A stretch of 64,000 nt of DNA from Mucor racemosus. Taxonomy: Eukaryota > Mucoromycota > Mucoromycetes > Mucorales > Mucoraceae. Numbering within the stretch: the stretch's first letter is position 1; the number at the start of each line of letters is the position of its first letter. The stretch covers positions 620,001 through 684,000 of the forward strand of contig JAPEHQ010000016.1 of assembly GCA_027405735.1 (NCBI GenBank). The letters run 5' to 3'. The notes below the pieces were generated by a model. It saw only the letters and a program-made list of their open reading frames with translations. It was not told the origin of the DNA and made no database searches. A program made the position numbers and the translations under genes. This document shows positions 36,434 through 47,864 of this stretch, piece after piece.

Positions 36434-36894
36434 GTTGGGTTATTGAGTCCTTGGTTTACCTGATCAAGAACGGCTCTTAAATTGGGTTTTGATAACCTCA
36501 GCTGTCAATCATGCGTTTAGGACAGCCCTTGTTCTATTTGATTCGCATGAAACTTTTTGGTTTTTTTATTTATAATACAACACATTATGAATACCATTGA
36601 TATCTTTGATATATTAAAATATCCTTGGTTATTTATGGTTTATATTCATAATCTCTTATTTGAATTGCATGGCATGGTTTCAAATGAGATGGCTTTTAGT
36701 TTATTATGTGGGGAAATACTACCTAGTTCAGTTCAGCACACCTTCCCTCTATGGAAAATTGATTTCTGTCCAAAAAACAAAAGGATTATCGCTAGAATAT
36801 AAATACACTGGTCTAACATTAATCAAAAATTAACCTAATCTGATTATAAAGCTAAGTACCAAAATTGATGAATTAGTTTTTTATATTCACAAGA
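36434..36894. other. Short intergenic stretch beside the retrotransposon
   Basis: AT-rich sequence between the retrotransposon target site and dispersed repeat copy B. The ORF at 36557-36802 has no supporting context. Confidence 0.5.
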
Positions 36895-39225
36895 TACTGT
36901 AGATCCAACTGAAAGCTATTCTGCATTTTTTGTTTCAGTAAAGAATATTAATTTTTTGCCGAGATAATCAAAATAATAGTTCGTATCGCAGCTTGAAGCA
37001 TATCATAACTGGGTTCCAAAATTAATTAGATGAAAAAAATATCAAGAAATGGTTCAAAAAACAAAATGGTTAAATAGCTCATGAACTGCAAAGTACAAAG
37101 TTGTGCTAGTGTATTAAACGGTTTTTGTACAGTTTTGAATTCTACATTTATTTAAACAATATTTGCACAAAGTTTCAACATTAAATTTTGCACAAACTAC
37201 GATTAAAATTTGGACGTTATTTGAAGATACACAACACTTTTTATAAGTACATTTCAAACAAAAACAATGGAGATAATGCACAATACAATTATCTATCGAT
37301 TGAGCCAATGATGAACCTTTTAGTTACATTTTTCGTAGAGAAAACAAGATTTTTGTCAGAAAAACTTTCAAATTCAAAATTTGGGATAAGGGTATACAGA
37401 GGGAAAATTGAACCTAGAAACAAAAGTATTCCTTGTACACATTTTTGAGAATATCTTCACGAAAAATCAATATTTTGAAAAAAACTAAATTGGATCCGAG
37501 AGAGCTCCACGGGGTTGATAACATGAATGTAAAAAAAATGCTGCTCAATTTAACGAATATTTCCAAATCTATCACGAAAATGTCAAGAAATTGGAATAAA
37601 AAAAAAGTTGCTCAGATCTTATTCAAACTCAGATATGCTAAAAAATGCTTCGAAACAAGTAAATTTTATTATTAAAAAGTGTTAGTATATCTTAATGTTT
37701 TACAGAGATATGAAGGATCAAATTTTCAACTTTTTAAATTTAAGCCGTAAAATCCAAAATTGGAGGGAAAAATTATTGGTTTTTCCGAGTTTATTCGACA
37801 GATGGTATAGTGATAGTCTGTAGGCAATTAATTGTTATTTGTAGCCCTTAAAACTCTGCATCGAATCATGCTATTTGGAATAAGCGGGGTTTACCATTTT
37901 GTTCTGAAAATCGTCCAAAACCGCAATTTTTGGATGGGGGTTGGGGTCAAAAAACAAGCGTACACATTCATATCTTCATTACTCCTTCAAAAATTAATAT
38001 ATTTAAAAAAACTAAAAACAAATCTATATATATTATTGCAAACTGCTATTCCTATAAGACTGATATTCTGCTCCGATAATTTACTGGTGAGATATTAATG
38101 ATTTATGCGTTTTTGGTGGGTTTTATGGATTACAATCTCTGAATTTTTATTTTAGCTTTGTTATGTCTAACAAATAGTATACTCATTGAGTATACAAACA
38201 ACTTTAATTATAATTAAAATTAGTGTTTATTTAGTAAAACCAATAGTTATGTTTATTTTTATGAGATCTCTCTAATTTTTTGAACGGCTATATCTCCGCA
38301 CAAAAAATAGCTAAAAATATATAAATAGTACCATTATCATTGTAGCATTAATCTATATTAGAATCCACTATTATCTCAACATATTAAAAAATTCACAGGA
38401 AAAAAGATGGAGATCTGATTTTTTGGAAAAAAGATGGAGATCTGATTTTTTGGAAAAAAAACCCATTCTAAAGTATGGAGTGTAACTTTTGTATTTATAG
38501 AGTGTAACTCTTTAATTATGGAGTGTAACTTTTTTTATTTATGGAGTGTAACGTTTGTTGCTTATGGAGTGTAACATTTGCTGCTTATGGAGTGTAACTA
38601 TTGTTAAAGATGGAGTGTAACCGTCTTTATTTATGGAGTGTAACGTATTTCTCTACACATTTTTAAGCAAATATCTACGAAAAACCAATATTTTTAAAAA
38701 CCCTAAATTGAGTCCGATAGAGCTCAACCAGATCTATGAGATGCATGTAAAAACCATGGTGTTTAACATAACAAATATTTTGAAATCTGCTACAAAATGG
38801 CCAAAAAAAAAAAGAAATAAAAAAAAGTGTCCAGAGTTTTTTTATACTTGAATATGTTATAGAACGCTTTAAAACAAGTGAGTTTTATTATTAGAGGGTT
38901 AGTGTAACTTACGGCTTCGTAGAGATATGGCGCCTTAAAGTTTTTAATTTTTAATAGTGAGATACCCGTGGAATCCGAAATATTAGTATTAAAAAATTAA
39001 TACCAACTGAAAAAAATAGGATATTTCCGGATGCTTATTTTTTGATGAAAGTTAAACACCTCAGATACATTGAATATAATTTTTTCTTAGTGTTATTTAG
39101 TGAAAAAAAAAAGTAGAGCAGGGGAGAAAAGTGAGATCCAATTTTAAGGCAAAGGGGACGAACTTTACCTGTTTTCGAATTTTTCGTAAAATGTAAAATA
39201 AATTTAGGAACAGGTAGAATAATGC
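36895..39225 (-). repeat. Dispersed repeat family, copy B (longest copy)
   Basis: About 2.3 kb, inverted relative to copies A and C. Two related modules in the same direction, roughly 37420-37740 and 38630-38990, flank a unique core of about 0.9 kb. Both modules contain a start like TACACATTTTT, then CGAAAAA-CAATATTTT, then GAGCTC and AACGAATATTT-type blocks, so their small ORFs are recognisably alike. The core holds an 88-codon open frame (37832-38098) that is almost identical in copy C. It also holds a tandem array (38474-38644) and a 27-bp exact duplication (38406-38459). The left end (36895-37420) matches the end of copy A. No known transposon protein is encoded. Confidence 0.8.
38474..38644. 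repeat. Tandem repeat, 8 units of 22-23 bp
   Basis: The motif TATGGAGTGTAAC recurs at 38474, 38496, 38517, 38540, 38563, 38586, 38609 and 38632, separated by short T-rich spacers. The same motif in reverse occurs four times in copy C (48388-48467), so the array changes copy number between family members. Spacers are too short and too similar for a CRISPR array. Confidence 0.9.
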
Positions 39226-39789
39226 ACCGATCCATATCTAATTTGTAGCGTTAAAGGTACATATACACCAAAATGGGTTTAGTATAAGGCTATCATATCA
39301 GCTCTCGCAAATTGTTTTTGGTTGCTTAAATCCAAAATCTGTCGTTCTTCTCTATTTTGTATAAAGTTCTTTGGATAATCAATAAAAAGAGAACCTGTGA
39401 TTCGAAATTGGATTTTGAGATGATACTGAATAGACATTGATTAATCCTTAATCCTATCTTTTTGTTGTATTCTCATAAAAAAATCTATTTTTGAAGGACT
39501 ATTTCTCAATATTTATTTGAAACAGTTTCTCTATATAAGGCTGGGAGACCAAGCATTTATCGATCACTGGTAGTGGAAATCTAGTACTGTTAGACAGAAG
39601 AGTTATAAGCTGCTGCATTATAAAATTTTAGTATTATTTCTATGTTTAGCCAATAAAATCTAATCGTTTGAAAATCTGTGTCAAAATTTAGCTTTGCAAT
39701 CTATTTGACGTGCTACAAAATCAATTATGAAGAATCTACGTTTATGACGATATTCATGTCAAGTGTGTTATAGTACTAGATACTTTTAT
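39226..39789. other. Intergenic, 3' of ELMO
   Basis: AT-rich sequence between repeat copy B and the stop codon of the ELMO gene. No gene or structured element is supported. Confidence 0.5.
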
Positions 39790-42244
39790 TTAAGATTCAA
39801 TTGTATCATAGAAAAAGCCGGTACCTAAACCTGGTGGAACTGGTGGTATTTCAACAACACCGTGTGGAATTTCAACTCGATCGCCAGCAATCTGCAACAG
39901 CTTTACTTTCACACCTACTTCTGTCAATGTATGAAATAGTTCCGCAGTTTCTTTAGATGTAAATCTCTTGTCTAAAATCATACTAAACCCATCTTTCCAT
40001 TCTGCTGCTTGTGTAGCTGTTGCGCAATAAAATTCAGCGATAGGTGTATATTTATCAGAATACAAGGCAAATGCCAGATTGCCATTGTTTTGTTGTTGTC
40101 CTGCTGATAATAAATGACTATTATTTAGAATATTTCCATCTATTGTTCCTGCTCCTGTTGCTGAAGACGAAGACAATACAGATGAGTTGTTGTTGAAAAT
40201 TTGTGATGAATTGTTGGCCAGGCCAGCAATAGATGCTTTTCGAATGGAGCGGATCTCGTTCACTGAGCTTAGATCAATACGGTTGGGTAGTTTCTCGTAC
40301 GATTTCAACACAGGTGCTATTTTTTCTGAGAAATCGCCATACATGATGGATCTTTTTGATCGACTCAATTTATAATATCGCCAGCGTTTACCTGTGTTGG
40401 TATTGTTGCCCATAGTTGTATTAGATAAGCCAAGTGAAGAGCTGTTATTTGTATTGGCGGAGGGATTGGATAAGGCGCCGTTAATGCTTGAGTTACTGGC
40501 CATAACGGATATGCGTTGATTAGATAGTGGACAAGGAAACCAGGCTCCTTCTAATAAACAACTAATTCTCTGTTTTTTCAAAAATTCGTAAGATTGCTTT
40601 GAAAGTCTCGTTCGCAAATTACTACAAGGAAAATCATTATACAAATGCTATAATGTAGATCAGCATGAAAACTTACGTTATAGCATCTCGTCCCGATAAA
40701 TCATCTGCCCATTCCAGCTCCTTAAGCCGACGATCACGAATTTGTTGATAAGGTGTGCCAAACATGTTTCTGTCAAATTCACTGATATCCTTTGTAGAGG
40801 CAAATGCAGATCTCAATTGGCTTCGTACAAGTGCTGAAACCTTGGAGAAATCATAAGTTGTAGCTTCCATATCATGAAATATTCTGAAATATGTTTGCAA
40901 AGTCGTTGAATGTACATGGTCGAAACTTAATATAAGAGGTTGAAATTCTGCAATGGTATCTAGTAATATGAAATGAATTTTCTGTCATTTATCTACGAAC
41001 TTCCTTACCTACTTGTTGATGTAATATTCCAATGGCTGCATAGCAGATCTGTCACTTCAATGCTCGCCTTTGCAAAAGGACATCTTTTCCCCTCTGGACG
41101 ATGAATTTGTTCCAAGATCAACTTGGCAAATAAATCTCGATTATTTAATACAAATAAATGCATCTCCTCTAGTCCAAAAACACCTGTTCTACCAAACTCA
41201 CGTTGTGGAACTTCGGTCTAAGAAAAGGTTAATTATCGGGTATATGGCACACAAATACAAACTTACTGTAAATCCAATCTTTTTCCATTTTTTAACACCA
41301 GGTATATCGATTTGGTCAACTTTGGCAGCCTCCCAAATATATTTAAGCATATTTATATGGCGAGGGTTGTGCATTGACACTGCAGTTCCATATCTCATAT
41401 TAATATTTTGTATAAATACAGTTTGATACTCAAGTATCATTAATTTTAATTCTGCAGATGGATGATTTTTCATTAATTTCTATAAATTATATTTAATTTA
41501 GTATGATTACATTCGTTAAATTAGTATAAATTTATATTACCAAAACATTTTTCTTCAAATCTGAATTATCATAAGCACTTGAAAGTATGCTTCTATATTC
41601 ATCTGTGACATATTTTAGCATTGTAGTCAATAATGACATGCTTGTAATAGATAGTAAATATTCTGGGCTGAGTAGTCGGTCCACCAAAGTTTTAATCAAT
41701 TCAGGTTGTTTTTCGATTGCTTTATGCAAGGCAGGATATCCATAACATGTAATAGTAGAGGAACTTTGTTCATTAGCACATACTAATTTTAGTAAAATAG
41801 CAATAGCTGGACGAGCTATTGTAGCCAACTGTTCTGTTACTACTATTTGTGCAATGTGTGCAATAAAATCATCATCGAGTGACTCCCAGCCAGTATTGTG
41901 CTCCATTAGCGATAAAAATGAATTCAATGCATAAGCTAATGTGTTGCCACTAGAGTTATTGACGATATCACATAGTGATTCAAGGCCACCTCTCTCCAGG
42001 AATTCGGTAGCAAACTCCTTCTCCTACAGTTATAAAGTTAGTTTTTTTTGTAGATTCTCGAGTGAAATAACGAATAAATTACTTTTAAGTAGCCTTGCAA
42101 AGAGAAGGTAGCTATTTTGAGTGACTTATCATCCTTGGGTGTCATGGCATGATTCGCATTTTCTGATAGACTGAATCCAGATGAAAGTCTTTTCACTGCT
42201 TCTTGTGCAGATGGTTTCGCATCCAAGTCATATGAATGAGACAT
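39790..42244 (-). CDS. ELMO/CED-12 family protein
   Basis: Partner of DOCK-type exchange factors; the ELMO-DOCK complex activates Rac and drives actin remodelling at membranes. Six exons, 42083-42244, 41541-42023, 41267-41479, 41013-41217, 40677-40959 and 39790-40621, sum to 2178 nt and 725 aa, essentially the length of animal ELMO1 (727). The order is an armadillo-like region (about 55-270: LERGGLESLCDIVNNSSGNTLAYAL), the ELMO domain (about 280-450: VFGLEEMHLFVLNNRDLFAKLILEQ, RPEGKRCPFAKASIEVTDLLCSHW), a helix-rich linker, a PH-type domain interrupted by an Asn/Ser-rich insert (about 480-690), and a C-terminal proline motif (EIPPVPPGLG), the usual SH3-binding tail for DOCK. The last acceptor is chosen at 40622-40623 because it keeps phase and gives TNLRTRLSKQSYEF. 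The DOCK partner is not in this window. Confidence 0.92.
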
Positions 42245-43467
42245 GTCGAGGTCAAGTTCTTTTTTTTTTAAAAAAAATCAATAAAGAAAAGGAAATATTC
42301 CTTTTTATAATATTACCTTACGATGATGGTACTGTTGGACAAAGTTAAATGACAGTGACTGCAATTGCTTCAAACAAAATGGATACAAGTCGATGTATGT
42401 ACTTGGCTCTTTGAATCAAAAAGAATCCAAAAGCAGCGATGGCTTGATGTAATTCATTGTATTTTATTGTTTCGGCTACATTTTAAAACAGTCAACTTTG
42501 CGTGAGAGACAGCTTGTTTCAGTTAAATAAAATCGTGGCATTAAAAATGAGGTCATTTGTGGTGATTTAAATAAAGAATTTGATTTGCATGAGCAGGTAT
42601 CACTCGAGAAATAATCATAACGGTGCCAAAATCATTATTTATGTAGTTTGTTGATATTTTCTTCAAGAAGTTCGAATAAGCGAATCACTGCCCATGGAGA
42701 AAGCGTAAAAAAAGAAGCACATTTAAGCTTTCCCACGTGATATTTAGCGTTTGATAGTTGTGCAACATTTCTAAAAAGAAAGAATTATCATTTACCTGAC
42801 AAAAAATCCAGCGAACTTGACTTTTTTTAACCTGGATCAAGTTGTATTGAACTGATATAATGTATCCTTTTAATAAGGACTTTCTTCACTGTTCATTTGT
42901 CAGAAAATTCTTTATTTCGCATCCACCCGAAGAAAAAATACTGATAATTTGAATGAATTCAGGTACCAATTTACGGTAACCATAGCAACCAAAGTAACCA
43001 TGGCAACCAAATGGTAAAGGCTTTGAATGGGCAGCATTTGAATAAACACCATTTTGCATAAAATAAAGTTTTAGTAAGCAATCGTGTGCAACATTACAGT
43101 AGGCTTATTTTATATAAGTCATTCAAGAATAGTGACAATTCAATTTTGTATACTTTTGATAGTTGATAAAGTCTTAAAAGTTTTTTCTTCATCAAAATAT
43201 AACCTATCCAATTCAGTTTATTATGATTTGAATCCATTATTACACTTTGACTTATGAATAATAATCCCTACATCTTCCGTCCCTGATTTTAAGGTTTTCT
43301 TATTGGTGTCAAATTTTTTTCTTTGCTTCTGTAATATTAAAAATATCTGTTATTCAATTGGTCGTTTGAAAGGTTGTATATAAAAATGACCAAAACATAA
43401 AGGGAAGATAAAAAAAAAAGTTTTCAAACAGGTTTCTCTTTCTTCCATATATTTCTTCGTTTAAAAT
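42245..43467. other. Divergent promoter region, ELMO and the 208-aa gene
   Basis: A 1.2-kb AT-rich spacer between two genes pointing away from each other. At about 42977-43014 there are direct repeats of a GGTAACCATAGCAACCAAA type (three near copies); these could be protein-binding sites, but this is unproven. Confidence 0.4.
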
Positions 43468-44094
43468 ATGAGTACTTTAATACTTGATGCTGATCATAAC
43501 GACGATTTATTATTCATCAACGAGGAACAAGTACTTCGATATTCTTCACCATTTGCTTTAGACGATTTCTATCCAAACAATAACATATCTTCAAATGATA
43601 GCCATTTATCAGAATTTTCGAGTGAAGAAGATGAAGATTTTGATTTCAAAATGACACAGCCACAAGCGCCTCCACCTTCACCGCAAGCAAAGCCCATGTT
43701 GGATATATTATTCTCAAAGCAATTAAACGCATCACTAGAAGCTTGCTTACTTAGCAATAATTTGGATAGTAATATTGCAACTACGGAAACAAAAATTTAC
43801 TCTGATCCTTTGGAACAACATGCACACGCATTAGACAAATTACTTCGCAAAACAATAAAGGACGATAAACACAATAGTTTTAAAAGAAATTGTAAGCAAA
43901 AGAAGATAACATGTTCACATGTGCGAAAAAACAGCATCGAAGAATCATCTTGGCAAACAAGAGCTAAAAATCAAAAACTCGAGCATATTGCTAAAGCTAC
44001 TAAACATTCTGAAAAACTCAAAATGGCCTTGTTGAATAAACAGCATATAATAGAAGAAGAAATGATTAGCGAATTGAGAGATATGGGATTATAA
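43468..44094 (+). CDS. Uncharacterised 208-aa protein
   Basis: Not recognised. A single exon with a clean ATG after a T/C-rich leader. Residues 1-60 are acidic (DADHNDDLLFINEEQ, SSEEDEDFDF), followed by a proline patch (PQAPPPSPQAK), a short leucine-rich part (LDILFSKQLNASLEACLL) and a strongly basic second half (KRNCKQKKITCSHVRKN) that ends in a helical stretch EEEMISELRDMGL. The acidic front and basic, helical end suggest a nuclear or nucleic-acid-associated protein, but no domain can be named. Codon use and AT content match the neighbouring real genes, and the frame is too long to be chance at this composition. Confidence 0.65.
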   Translation: MSTLILDADHNDDLLFINEEQVLRYSSPFALDDFYPNNNISSNDSHLSEFSSEEDEDFDFKMTQPQAPPPSPQAKPMLDILFSKQLNASLEACLLSNNLDSNIATTETKIYSDPLEQHAHALDKLLRKTIKDDKHNSFKRNCKQKKITCSHVRKNSIEESSWQTRAKNQKLEHIAKATKHSEKLKMALLNKQHIIEEEMISELRDMGL

Positions 44095-45511
44095 TATTCT
44101 GTAGTATAATTTTTTAAATACCCCCCTCCCCTTTCCCATCAAATTGCTAAACAAAAACTTGTAATAAAAATTTAAATCATTTATAAACACATGTCTTCAT
44201 TTATATATATTGCATATGGTGTTGTGTACCGATAGATTTCACCAATGATTGAATAGTATAAAGTGTGTATTGTAGAACATGAATTATGCTTTTTTGCCTA
44301 TATGGCGATTATAAGATCCCTACATACACGTGAGAAACCCTGTAATCAAATACCTGAAACTTGATACACAGTAAGATCAAATGTTCTACATACCTCTCAA
44401 ATCGATAGATGAACAGTCAAGGAAGATTTCTTAAAACATGACATTGCAAGTTGACGAATAAGTGTTCGACTGAACTTACGTATGGACATTTAGGTTGATG
44501 CCATGTAATTGCTACCGTGTATTGTTCAAATCAATGACGCAAGTCTTAGTTTCAGTTATATGGAATGTAATAAACAAAATTTACTTCTGTCTTTCCTCAT
44601 ATTGTTGTAGAGTATTGAAATATACGCTGTACAATATCATATATTTGTAAGAAGCGTTATCAGATTTCATTCGATTGATATACCCAATTTAATTCAAATA
44701 AAATAATATAAGAGTATACACAAAATGTTATGAAGCTGTATTGTAGTTATTATGTTAAATTATTACATGTTATGAGCTAGAATAAACTCGTTAAGTATTT
44801 GACGTTGAATTTCTATTATTCGAAATTAGAATTTTTGATGCAAGATATCTTCTTGAAAAATATATTACAGGTTTGATGATTGGCATAGTATTTTTGAAAT
44901 ATTTGTAATGTACTCTATAGAAGGACATAAAATACAATAATATATGTAACTCAAATAGTGCGTAGATATTAAAAATCCAAGCTCTCTCTTGTAAAAGTAT
45001 ATAACTTTTAGTAGTTCTATAAGCCTTAACTCCGCATTTCCTTTGATGATTGTATTAAGCGGTATCTGACATTTATACCAGTATTTTTACCTCGGTAATA
45101 TCATACACATTTGTATATTTAAAGAGCATATCAATACCCAAAAGAAGGTTTTCAATTAACATCGACTCAGCTTTCTTAAGATTATAGTTGTCATTGTGTG
45201 TCATTTTTTTTAGAGTAAAGCAATATATATGGGCATTATCTGTAGTGCTTTTCTGTTCAAGTGTGCAGATTATTTATTCTTTCTTTCGGATGCAAGGTAA
45301 AATCTTGTAGCAATGCTGATTAATCTCAAATCACTCCATTTCCAATTTCAAGTACAACAAACCACATGTAGTAAATATTCCAGGCGATATACTGACGCCG
45401 AGTTACTCATTTTGTAATCTTTGATAGATCAAAATGTGTCTGATAGACATGCATTGTATTTCTTTTCCCTTTGTCTATCAAACAAAAGATATCTTCCTGA
45501 ATTCTGTACTA
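44095..45511. other. Intergenic, no gene supported
   Basis: A 1.4-kb AT-rich spacer. It starts with the 3' UTR of the 208-aa gene (AATAAAAATTTAAATC near 44163 is a candidate polyadenylation region). No frames of note. Confidence 0.5.
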
Positions 45512-47330
45512 ATGCTTCCTACAGAAATCCTACAAAGAATATTCAAGGATATAACTGTCCACGATAAAAATGATTTAATACAGTTGCAACTTGCATGTCA
45601 AAGCTAGAGCGTTATTGCTCGAAATCTTTTATATGAAACAATTGCTCTTGACACTCCATTATATGGCACATCGATCAGTACGGAAAAAACCAAAGAAAGA
45701 GAAAGATTATTATCGAGAACTTTAGTTGCTCCTGATAGTTCTATTAGGTTCCTGGTGAAAAGTTTATCCTTGAATGTACCTGATGAAACTTCTCAATCAT
45801 TAGAAAGTTGTAATTTTTCAGCACTCATTCGCTCGTGCCCAAATATAACCAACTTATGGTCTCCCAATGTATCGACAACATTTCACAAAAAGATAAAGGC
45901 ATTGTACAGCGAAGGCTATCTTCAACGACTGAAGTGTATAACAATGCCTGTATTCGACTCTAGGCACTTTTTAGTTATGGAATCCTACAACGATGTTATA
46001 CTTGATTTTAAAGAAACAGTTATAGAACTCATCGTTGCTAATATGGTTGATGAGTTTCTCGACTTTAGATCAAACTTCTTTGTCTCAAGATCTACAAGAT
46101 TTTACACGCTTAGAAACATTACATATTATTGCAAACTCTAATGTATTTCTGCACGAATTGGACGTCTTGTTCGAAAATTGTGGTCCTCTTTTAAACACTG
46201 TTCGAATCGAAATAAATAATAACTAGGGGAGTGGATTACTGTTTGGGGAAAAAGAAGATGTATTAGCAAACATTCGTCCAATTTATCAGATAAAAGATTT
46301 CGAGATTACAAATCATTAAGCATTCTCGGTAGATGAACTGGTTATATAATGCTCAAATTTCCGCATCTTGAAAAGTTAGAAATCAGTAATTATCAAGAAG
46401 GCAGAAAATACTACTCCTTAGTCAGTTCGCCAGAAGGTGTATTATGCAGCTTTTTTGAAGACTTATCAACTATTCATGAAGTTGATATTGTCCACTTAAT
46501 TGCAGGCGTAGAAACTACTTCCGTATCTCTCCCATTTTTAGCGAAGTCCAAACAAGTTAAAAAAATGATTATTACAACCACCTCTCCAGGGTATAGTGAT
46601 ATAGCATCTATCAATTTGAAGCATAAAAAAGAAGTAGATGAATGTGAATTATCTTTTCAATTTTGCTTTGAAAGTACAGAGTATATTTGTAAAGAAGCTT
46701 TAGACTCATTCAAAAGTACAGTGGAGAATTTAGTCTTTTGTTCAAATAACGAACAGGAATACGAATACGATGATGAGGAGGAGAAGGAGGATGAGGAAGG
46801 CATTGAGATGCAGACAAACCACTTTGGGAGTCGCTTGATTTAATTCTCGATCAATATGCCTCATTACAGAATTTGAAATTATAGCCCATTAATATTCCTG
46901 TATTACCATTGAAACCTATTTCAACACGCACATTGAATACCTCGATATACAAAGCTGCTTGTATGTTAAAGATGCTCCCACGCAAATATCACAATGAGTA
47001 AGTTATGCCAACAACTTTTTACATTCTGGAGGAGTCTGGATGATGTCCATTGGAAAAAATCAATTTGAAGGTAATATATGCATGTATTATACTACGTTTA
47101 ACACAATTAGCTTATACTTCAACCATGACTCTTATATCATCAAAATATATACCAGCTTCTCTATTAGTTTTTTTCAAGTATTCAAGTCAAGAAAGATAAC
47201 ACCTTTATCCAATGATGAGTATAAAAAGCTCATATATTCAGGAACCAAGAGAAAGACTGTTTATAGCGTTAGTCTCTATTGCAAGAATGTCAAAAAGGTT
47301 ATCACTTCATTTAGTTCTATTACTATATAA
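45512..47330 (+). pseudogene. F-box/LRR-type protein, decayed
   Basis: The start reads MLPTEILQRIFKDITVHDKNDLIQLQLACQ, a typical F-box, the Skp1-binding part of SCF ubiquitin ligases. The expected tryptophan soon after is a TAG stop (45605-45607), and coding resumes with SVIARNLLYETIALDT. Leucine-rich, LRR-like sequence follows (FSALIRSCPNITNLW, FPHLEKLEISNYQ). A frameshift near 46060 moves to the frame that encodes SQDLQDFTRLETLHIIAN. Stops fall between 46220 and 46350 and again near 46880, and the last recognisable part is TPLSNDEYKKLIYSG with an end at 47330. An acidic stretch (YDDEEEKEDEEG) lies near 46765. F-box genes form large, fast-changing families in fungi, so a dead copy is unremarkable. 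Confidence 0.75.
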
Positions 47331-47864
47331 TTCCAAGCACGCTCACTCAGTATCAAGTAAACAAACACATATCCCCTTTTTGTAGTGTAATTCTTGCTTT
47401 AAATTATCCAATTACAAAAAAAAATATAATTACACTCATTACAATTTACATATATTGACATAAAATAAATTTTGAATAAATATATACACATCCACGAAAC
47501 ATATATTACCACGAAGAAAGATAAAACTGGTTATATTCACAGCTACAGATCATACCTTAAGTCTTCTTTAGATATAAAATACAATTGTATTTATATATTA
47601 ATGAAATTCTAAACGCTAAATTGCTTTTTGATAAATTTAAATATATATATATGAACAATTTTAAGAGTAAAGTTGGTATTTACAGTAGCTGTATAGTAAA
47701 TAGTTTTAAAGCTGGAGCACGGTTGTCTATGGTTAAATTCATGCTAAACAATATTTAGATTATATATATTTTGAATACTTTAAAATATGTATGAATTATT
47801 TGCATTATGTAACCTGTTCTTGAAATTAGTTTTATACATCACAAAAGACTCAAAAAATTCGTAA
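47331..47864. other. Intergenic, no gene supported
   Basis: AT-rich sequence between the F-box pseudogene and dispersed repeat copy C. Confidence 0.5.

Noticed and set aside
37433..37675. 80-codon frame repeated in copies B and C and, in altered form, at 38633-38851
   Set aside because: The likeness follows the module duplication at the DNA level and AT-rich lysine/asparagine codons dominate; I see no evidence of protein selection.
38474..38644. Possible CRISPR-like array
   Set aside because: Repeats of 13 bp with 9-10-bp near-identical spacers in a fungal dispersed repeat are a plain tandem repeat.
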